From Nereocystis luetkeana (lineage: Eukaryota > Sar > Phaeophyceae > Laminariales > Laminariaceae), in assembly GCA_031213475.1 (NCBI GenBank), contig JARUPZ010000019.1, forward strand, positions 10,446,698 to 10,510,697: a DNA stretch of 64,000 nucleotides, written 5' to 3'. This document shows, piece after piece, positions 56,729 through 64,000 of the stretch; positions within the stretch are counted from its first letter, which is position 1, and each line of letters opens with the position of its first letter. Below the pieces are notes generated by a model, which worked only from the letters and a program-made list of their open reading frames with translations, ran no database searches and was not told where the DNA came from. The position numbers were made by a program, and so were the translations under genes.

Positions 56729-59700
56729 GTGGGGAAGACATGCTCTGTTTGTCATATCAAACCGGCAGGGCTGAATCCAACCATGGTTTTTTATGTCAAC
56801 TGTCCGTACCGATACCAGGTGCATATCTCCAAACGCCGGAAGCTGAATCCGAGTTGGGAAGGTTGTTGGCGATGCTGAGCGCTACGACGTGTTTGGTTTC
56901 GTGTTTGCCATCAGTTCCATCTCTGTGGAAACCTGAGGATGAACGTTTCAAACGGTGCATTTACTATCGTGCCCCGGGTGTATCGCCGGTCCTCGTGGTA
57001 CCTGTAGTGTCTCCCCTTGGAAATGCTATGCTTACTCACAACGACCAGAAGCTTGTGGGCAGGCAGTGCTCCAGGTTCTCCACAGGCAGTGGTGAGAGGA
57101 TCTCTAGCTTTTGTCATATCGTCGAACCTGCATCCTCCGCCAAGACGCTGCTAACATTGTGAGCATCAAGACGGCGACCAGGCCGCGTGTGAACCCTCCT
57201 AGTATTACCTGCGCATCATTTGAATGTTTCAGGTGTCGTATTTGTTTGACGGCGTGCTCTTTCACCGCGGACAGCCTATCGACAATGCCAACTACTGGTT
57301 TCTCTCGCCTAGACCGCACTAGTTTACAACGAAACAGCCCAAGTGTTTTCGTGTGGGTCAACAAAAACAGCGATTTCGATAGCGAGGCGTCTTGCCAAAT
57401 AAAATAGCCCCCCCCTATTGATCGTCGGTGCTCGGTGCTATATATGCCAATGCCTCGGAGGTGTTTATCGATGGTATCACCTTCTTCGAGCATAATTCAG
57501 CGGAATTACACGGAGGTGAGGACTTATCCAACGGTAGGTGTTATGTTCAGGCCTTGTTCTTTCGGGCCCAATATGTTGCGAACGATTGAGCTCCTCGGGC
57601 GAGAGGAAACGGTTAGTAACATGCTTTGTCTAAGAAGATTTTGTTTTGCTGGGACAACAGTAATATATATTGTGGTCGCGGGCTTACGCCGAACTATTCC
57701 TATAAGTCCTGGTTCAGGTGAGATGTCGAGCTCTTCATGCGAAGTCGTGATCTGAGAAATAATACCCCATTATTAGTACCACGCGTGGTCTGCAGTGGAA
57801 ATACACGTGTAATCGCCAGCGTCGGGCAATCTGAACTTAACCGCGACGCCTGGCATCACTTGAGTAACTCTTTATGTATTGAAATATTACTAACCATCTC
57901 CACCCGACACCTGTCAAGTACACCTGGACTGTCAAGAAAATCATATAAAAAACAAGTTTGCTTAGATGTAGACGCAACATTTACCGGTACGCCTCGAAGC
58001 ATTAGTATATCGTGTTAGTTTTTGCTACCTTATCGTACCCCGGATGATAAGCACGAGCTGTTTTCCTTTCGAAGATCGATAACATTGTAAAATATATAAA
58101 AATGACCTAGCCCATTTCCGTTGTGTCGTCGTTCGTTGGGATGCTATCAAAACATCGATGAAACCCCCGCAGGTGCCGTGTATGGCTGTTTGTCGGTGTT
58201 GCGCTTTGACGGTGACACCAAGTTCAGGAACAACTACGCTAACATCGATGTAGGTAAGAGCGACGATTGAACAACTGTAGCCTCTGGGATACACGACAAG
58301 TGGTGAAGTGGGGCGAGTTCACTTGCTCACGGTCAACGCGCCAGACAACCAGACAGCCAGTCTCTTCTCCTTTTAGGCACTCAAGAGCCACGCGCTAAAC
58401 CTGGATTGTTCGCCGTCTTTTTTTGCTCCCTCCCGGCGTATGGCCGCATGATAAATGCTCCGCTCTACTATTTCCTAGCCGCCTCCCCTCACTTTTCTTT
58501 TTGGCAGTGGCTGTTAGTTGCCTCTCCTGCTCTTCCTTGCTTTTGCGGAACCAACGCTCACACATGTACCAGCTACACCTCTGTGTTTGAGTGGTTCAGT
58601 AGTAGTAGGCTCCTCACAACCCCTGGCTACGATATCGGAGCGACACGGTCCGGAACCATGACAACTGCGTCAAGGCTACACGGGCAAACACGCCTGTCGA
58701 ATAACGATCTCCTGTGCGTGTACTTCAAGCAAGTTAACGGAGACAACCGTCTTCCTCGCTTCCCTGAATGGAATGTCTCCATGAGCGTCGCAATGGTTGT
58801 TTACGAGCCTGGATGATGAGCTTGTCATACTCCGTGACCTGTACAGGACTCATTGTGTTGTCTACAACTTCGACCTTTTGCATGCATTCAGCACGTTTCG
58901 CATGTGCATGAAGGACACTCTTTCCGTGTCGCTATGAAATTTGTAAACCGTCCTCCAGGTGCCGTATTTTCTGACTTATCAAGCGTCTCCGCGAACGGTA
59001 GCACCGAGTTTTTCGACAACTACGCTGTTTGGAGGGGAGGTAAGCAGCGTAACGAGTGACAAAATTCTTTCAAAAATAGCTCTACGCACTCTAAATACAG
59101 TGAATCGGGGTTCGCGCACCAGGAAGCATGGGATTTAATTTTGTACGGTGATCATCGATTTTTATATGTCAGATTGTCGAGCGGAGCAACGGCAATGGCT
59201 ATTGTTGACGACATACATGTCATTGTGCTTTCTTGGATGCCCGTGCCTGTTCGCTGCAACAGGTCGAGGTGAAGAACACTGCACTGTGAACGCCGCAAAC
59301 CGTAAACACCAATGTGTTCACATTATATCTGTTACGCCATGGCAGGACGCTCGCGTCCTTTCTTGTCATCCTTTCTCAAAGGTATCCAAGAGCTGAACAA
59401 ACTGTTGTTTCGTTCGTTGTTCTTTTAGAACCAGATGCATTAGAGCCGTGCAAATGTAGAACCGTCCGCGTGTACGGTAGCGTACCTAAGGTCGTCGGGT
59501 AGTAATGTTGGTTTCAATGTGAATCATGTTTGCCTCCTTTTGCAAGCCGAAGTTAGTTAGTGGCCACTTTTTCTCATTATCAGTACTTAAGGAGATATGA
59601 GACAGTTGACGGCGTGTCGCCAGATAAGATGAACTCCAGTCAGTGCATATGACTATCGATGATGAGAAGGTTGTAAGAAGCACAGGGAGGCCTAACGCTT

Positions 59701-61171
59701 TACATTTATTTATGGGATACATCATGGCACGCTTTGGTTTATGCCATCCCTCCGCTGTTCCATGCAAACAGTATGAAACTGTCAAAATGACCTCCTAATG
59801 GAACCCCCCCTCCGTTCTAGGCAATTGGAAACCCCGTCGTTGTTCTCACTGGTTGCACAGCACACCAAAGCAAAATTTGTTGTGGATCAAAAGTTTTCTT
59901 GTAGTCGTGCCCCTCGTCCCGTGGTATGCCTAACACTTTCTTTTCTACCAATGCGAAGTTCCGCCTCCTCCGTGGACAGTCAGCCGCAACCTTATACCCC
60001 TTCCCTCGGCGGAGCATTCCGTGCTCGCCTGACCTCAACGAAGTAAGTGTGGTGTGGGAAATATTCGAACTGTCTGTCTCACTCTGTTCCCCACCCTCGA
60101 TGACGGAGCATGTCTCTACCTTGCTATATTTATCCTTTTTTACAGTAATAATATTTTTCTCGCTGCTGGTTACGCGTGACGACGCGCGGCCTAAAAATAC
60201 CTTGGTTCACAACAAATCCGTGCGGTGGGGAGGATAGCCTCACATAACACGAAATTCCCGGGAGCTTTTGTCGCGTCTCTTCGGTGGTTTAGAGTGTGCC
60301 CCCAACGCCAAGAAAACATATTTGCACTAACTAGCACTGCCGACATTGGGCATCAATAATACCTACACAGCATTTATTCAGCACATCCTCCTTTTTGCAG
60401 CATATACATATCGCTTGCCGACGTGCAGCCCTTCAACCTACACATCTCTCAGATCTACTCCACCTGTTCCCTACATACATATCTCCACGAATAATGGAAA
60501 CCCTTGCCCATAACGTTACGTACAAGAAACAGCGCTAGGATTATGTCTTTCCACTCCAAAGTTCGTTCACTGGGTAAGAATCAGGGTTAGATCGCAATCC
60601 AACAGTGCTTTGAAGGTACTATTGCGTCCAACTCGCCCATTCCATATTCAAACTGTCTTCAACTCCCGACACCTGCCCTTTGTGGTAGAATCACCCCGCG
60701 TTCACGACAGTCTAGTCCATCATCTCCATCGCACCCCTTCCCACGTTCCACAGACCCGTTCCACGATAGAGGTAGCACATTTCCGCTGTTTGTTTTCTTA
60801 AAGACGGGATTCCTTGACTCCAAACCGTCCGAATGTCAATCTTGATACCAAAAGTGAACGTTTGGTAGACTTGGGGAATGAAATTATTTACCGCGATGCA
60901 GTTTGATTTCTGCTGGAGTCAGTTTTCGGGTGAGGTATGGAGCTCCTCAAGTGAGGAGCCTCAGAAAAATTAGGGTGAACCTCTATCGTACAACGCCTCC
61001 ACATAACCCCAACGCTTGTCCTATGTATCCTCAGGAGCTGTGTTTGCTAACGAGTCGCACGTGTACCTGGACGGAAACACCGAGTTTTCGCGGAACTATG
61101 CAGAGTTAAGAGGCGAGGGATATCGCAATGACACGACGGCGATTAAACCTTTCAGAGAAAATTATCTTTGA
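56245..61171 (+). CDS. Second secreted beta-helix (POMP-like) gene, possibly decaying
   Basis: Exons 56245-56728, 57435-57515, 58173-58253, 58959-59039 and 61035-61171 are all phase-compatible (864 nt, 287 residues plus stop). Exon 1 carries a signal peptide (MLAGMALAFFIPSVKPAQ, either ATG 56245 or 56269), a cysteine-containing N-terminal domain and the first coils (GAGIFLVSDGSALHLNNVAL, GGAVSVLSSSYLS). The three inner exons are each exactly 81 nt, phase 1-1, one 27-residue coil apiece. Odd points: the 57435 exon lacks an AG acceptor (CG in that place), the last exon has no donor and runs to a stop, and a coil-like exon remnant at 57233-57313 is out of frame. It is either a short, lightly damaged gene or one with missed exons. 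Confidence 0.6.
57233..57313 (+). pseudogene. Coil exon remnant
   Basis: After TTTCAG the sequence reads VSYLFDGVLFHRGQPIDNAN, coil-like, but in a frame that does not join the phase-1 exons; in the joining frame it stops at once. It is probably a decayed 81-nt exon. Confidence 0.35.
57435..57515 (+). CDS. Coil exon with non-AG acceptor
   Basis: 81 nt, phase 1 to 1, GTGAGG donor. It reads GAIYANASEVFIDGITFFEH and then NSAELHG. The bases before it are CTCG rather than AG, so it may be skipped in the mRNA. Confidence 0.55.
58173..58253 (+). CDS. Coil exon, 81 nt
   Basis: Phase 1 to 1, CCGCAG acceptor and GTAAGA donor. It reads GAVYGCLSVLRFDGDTKFRN and then NYANIDV. Confidence 0.75.
   Translation: MPCMAVCRCCALTVTPSSGTTTLTSM
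58959..59039 (+). CDS. Coil exon, 81 nt
   Basis: Phase 1 to 1, CTCCAG acceptor and GTAAGC donor. It reads GAVFSDLSSVSANGSTEFFD and then NYAVWRG. Confidence 0.75.
60921..61010 (+). repeat. Dispersed repeat, copy 4
   Basis: It contains the palindrome GAGCTCCTCAAGTGAGGAGC followed by GGGTGAACCTCTATCG. It is the best-preserved member of the family seen also at 16470, 17020 and 17676. Confidence 0.5.
61035..61171 (+). CDS. Coil exon running to a stop, probable last exon
   Basis: CCTCAG acceptor. The coil GAVFANESHVYLDGNTEFSR is followed by NYAEL. At the position where sister exons have a GT donor this one reads on for about 18 residues to TGA. Confidence 0.6.
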
Positions 61172-63356
61172 GAAGTAGACGGTGGGGACGACGATCACCA
61201 CCCGTTGCATGACCTGAAATACGATCGAGTTCGGCTGCGAAATCACCTCTTAGTAGGCTCTATGATACATCGGTTTGTTGAAAACATTGTTTCCATCAAG
61301 CTGCACCAACCAAGGACACGTGATGACCCGCTCACCGAGTCGTGACAATGGCGTGGATTGTTCCCCATGGATGATGCTAGACTCAACCCACCTCGTACCG
61401 ACTGTAGTTGGCAAGAAGCGGTTTTAAAAGTGCCCCTTAGGATGTTGCTGCGTCGTGCTCCGGTTATAGTAGGCTGAGGTGGGGATAGGTTTGCTGCCAA
61501 TGCCACTGCCCATTTGCGTGCGCAATTTCCTTTAAAATCTGCCTTTATCATTATCGACGAGGACGGTGTTTGCGTGTAGGTATCACCGGTTGATTATGTG
61601 CCTCGTCGATTTTGAGTCTGGGGTGTCCAAATGGTTCTAATAATTCGACACAATGCACTTACTTGCTGTTGTTGTGAGATATATTGGCAGAAGGGATCTT
61701 ATTCATCCCCCCTCGTCGGGTTGTCGGGTGACTCTATTCCCTAGATGTATGTGCTATCGGAATGTAAATCAGCGCCAAAAGTTTGACTCGCTGCGTTTGC
61801 AGCTCTGCTAGTTCGTGCCTATCAGACAGCGTATGCCAGCCAAGAGTTTGTCATCACAGCAGCTTGTGATTGTCGTCCTAATAGTCGACCGAGCTTGCCC
61901 AACAGACCCCCACACCTCGAGGATGGGGTGATTGAGTGTTCGAAGTTCGACGCAGTTTTTGATATACAAAATCATACCTCAAGGACACAACCACCAAAAG
62001 AACGTTAGACATTAACTTGCTCACGGCTACGTATATAGAACTCCTCACTTGAGACGAAAGCCCTAGAAATCGAGTGACACTCCTGATGGGTTTTTATGGG
62101 CTGTGTTAAGACGTTTGGTGCTCCAGACACCAGTCCAAAGCAGAAAACAGCCGTAAACAACAGTTTAACTCAGGAAATGTTTTAATCAATTCGACGTTGT
62201 GAGTGCCAGCAGTACAAAGTACTTCCATAAAAATAATATTAAAAATAGTGTTTCGTTTCACGCTTGGGAGCCTACTTGTAGTATAAAACATTTGGCCTCA
62301 TCTGGATATGCGTACGATTTTTCCCGAACGATTGCTGTTCTCTAGGCGGAGGTGTCGAGTTGTTCTTGCTTCGTACCTGGTATGTATTAATAGCAGCAGG
62401 AAAACGCGCGCAAGACAAAACGAAATTTCTGTATGAGGTAGCAAGTATTTGGGCTCATTGGGCAACACCAAAGGGCTCACGAGCTCGAAATTGGGTTTGT
62501 TTGCGATTGGTTTTTCAACTTCCTGATACGGATCTTGTTTGCAAATGTCTTACTCTATTCCAAGCCGATGACTGCCTACTCCGAAACAAAGTCCTGAGGG
62601 TTCCTCCGTGTACCCCATCCCAAATCACGACGCCTACCCAATAAAGGCCCGGAAAACTACCGGAGTGAAGCAACATAAGGCAAGGCGGCTTCATACTTGC
62701 AGCAGGCCGTGTGTTGGAGTAAACAAACAGAAACAAGTATTTGTATCTCCACCGCATAAAAACACACACAGGAGCCCTGTCACTGGACCTGCAGCAGCCC
62801 GGCGACAGTAGTGATCATATCTAGACGGCATGCCCCGGAACAGCCCTCAGGCGCTAAACTGAGGTCACCCCTCATGTGACTCGCGCGACACCTCCCGGCG
62901 CTTCGTGCTCGGGGCGAGCGATTTCTGCCTGGTCGGTGCAAACCCTACGTACTCCGTACTGGCATTGTAGGGATCCGAAGGTGTTAGATCATGCGCCTAC
63001 GGCCATGCATGACATGAGTATACCCCCTCCACACATATTTGGTACCCGCTGCCGATTTTGTGCTCTTTAGATATCGTTCGCCGTGCTCCGTATCGGACAA
63101 CACTACATGCATCCTCTCTTGCAGTGCCCGCGCTCCCCACCATCGCTAGCCCTCTTTCCGAGAACTGGGCCCAAACCCAGTATGTACTGACAGCGGTACT
63201 GTACTGCACTACAGTAGCGACCCCACTGTACTGGCTGAGAGAGGCGCCAGGATTGCCAGTACATTGAATATTTACGTACGTCCTACAGCAACGCCTCGTC
63301 ATTTATGTAGCCGAAACGCCTCATACGGCAAGACGAAGAGCTCAGAGGTCATGCAG
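61172..63356. other. Intergenic, nothing firm
   Basis: No coil motif or RNA gene is found. At 63125-63195 a CTTGCAG acceptor is followed by PALPTIASPLSENWAQTQYV and a GTACTG donor, which could be the exon before 63357. Confidence 0.3.
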
Positions 63357-63470
63357 AACAGCGACAGAGTAAGGGATACCGTCAGCATCTTGGATGAAGC
63401 CGTCTTGAAAATGGATGGTTTGGGCTCTGTGGGTACAGACGTCGCTCCGGGAAGCCGGCCCATAGCGGAG
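63357..63470 (+). CDS. Probable exon of a gene extending past the right edge
   Basis: 38 codons, phase 0 to 0, ATGCAG acceptor and GTGAGC donor. It starts NSDRVRDTVSILDEAVLKMD and continues GLGSVGTDVAPGSRPIAE. Composition and splice sites look real; no family is recognised. If unspliced, the frame continues to a stop at 63516-63518. Confidence 0.4.
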
Positions 63471-64000
63471 GTGAGCCCTGCCTCTGCCTCTGCTGCTGCG
63501 GGCGTGGGTATTGTGTAGGTCCTCTAGAGGATGGTCAGGAGCGGCCAAAACACGCACAGCGATGGGCGGGGAATACATCGCAGCATAGCGATAAACCGGA
63601 GACCTCCCACAACATCATGAATGATTAGATTGACAACTCAAGGCTATTTTAAATTTGTTTTTCGTCATATAATCTATTCTAAGTAATTGCGTCGTATAGA
63701 GACATTACCAGGTAATATGAATGGTGGGTTCATCAATCTGAAACCGTGCTTCCGTATCGAGGACTTCGAAAGCTGATTAAAAAAAGAAAACTCCTTTTTC
63801 CCACCTCCCCAATTCGTAGGATGCGCACTACAGCGAGAAATAGTTAGTCCGCACATTCCTGTACCACCGTGCACTTTGCCAGCTTTTATCACCTTTCCTT
63901 TGTCATTCCATGATCAAGTTCGTTTTGAACTATGCGCCAAAATCGAAGTACGGTTTAGCTCTAGTGAAGCCAAACGGCTTGAAAACGTGCCTACGGCAGG
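63471..64000. other. Right edge, nothing recognised
   Basis: No coding pattern. One TACCWGGTA word lies at 63706-63714. Confidence 0.3.

Larger units (their letters stand above)
1720..63714. repeat. Dispersed palindromic word TACCWGGTA, 20 sites
   Basis: Start positions: 1720, 5324, 7426, 13680, 13829, 13836, 25369, 26006, 29608, 30918, 31196, 43865, 45764, 46971, 48205, 52673, 53969, 55630, 62374, 63706. About 0.5 is expected in 64 kb of random sequence. None lies in an identified host-gene exon. Several extend to longer palindromes (GTATACCAGGTATAC at 43862, GTACCTGGTAC at 5323). Confidence 0.85.

Noticed and set aside
58406-58816. A 136-codon frame in the second beta-helix gene
   Set aside because: Lies in the intron between two well-supported 81-nt exons, with no coil motif.
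59926-60046. Additional coil exon ending at a GTAAGT donor
   Set aside because: Only weakly coil-like (NTFFSTNAKFRLL); phase and acceptor could not be matched to the 81-nt pattern.
1-64000. CRISPR array, operon, prophage or rRNA genes
   Set aside because: No spaced identical repeats, no bacterial gene organisation and no rRNA-like sequence were seen; the spliced genes and retroelements are eukaryotic.

Overview
The window looks like nuclear DNA of a multicellular stramenopile alga, most probably a brown alga. This is inferred from secreted right-handed beta-helix (polymorphic-outer-membrane-protein-like) genes split into many small exons by introns of about 0.3-6 kb, GTGAG-type donors, and abundant retroelements. 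No bacterial features were seen: no operons, no Shine-Dalgarno context and almost no long open frames outside a LINE.

Layout. 1-4980: a degenerate GC-rich satellite split by a non-autonomous LTR element (808-4749, 262-bp LTRs, GATAC target duplication). 5359-6193: an inverted-repeat element. 6387-6726: a tRNA-derived SINE. 7135-38453: the main gene, read from at least 21 exons whose phases all agree (2571 nt, 856 residues). It encodes a signal peptide and two tandem modules of beta-helix coils, often one coil per exon. Its introns hold a LINE with a target-site duplication (7445-11618), a short element that shares the LINE's 3' end (12725-13647), piggyBac-like TTAA MITEs, SINE copies and a long GTT microsatellite.

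38454-56244 is mostly gene-free. It holds another SINE, short tandem repeats, a second LINE copy (48415-50653, 5' truncated, open RT frame) and a second copy of the LINE-tailed short element (51527-52470). 56245-61171: a second beta-helix gene with 81-nt, phase 1-1 exons and signs of decay. 63357-63470: a probable exon of a further gene at the right edge.

The two most unusual signals are a 9-base word, TACCWGGTA, present 20 times where about 0.5 is expected by chance, often inside longer palindromes; and a ~0.93-kb non-coding-like element in two young copies that borrows the 3' terminus of the resident LINE, which suggests it is mobilised by the LINE's reverse transcriptase.
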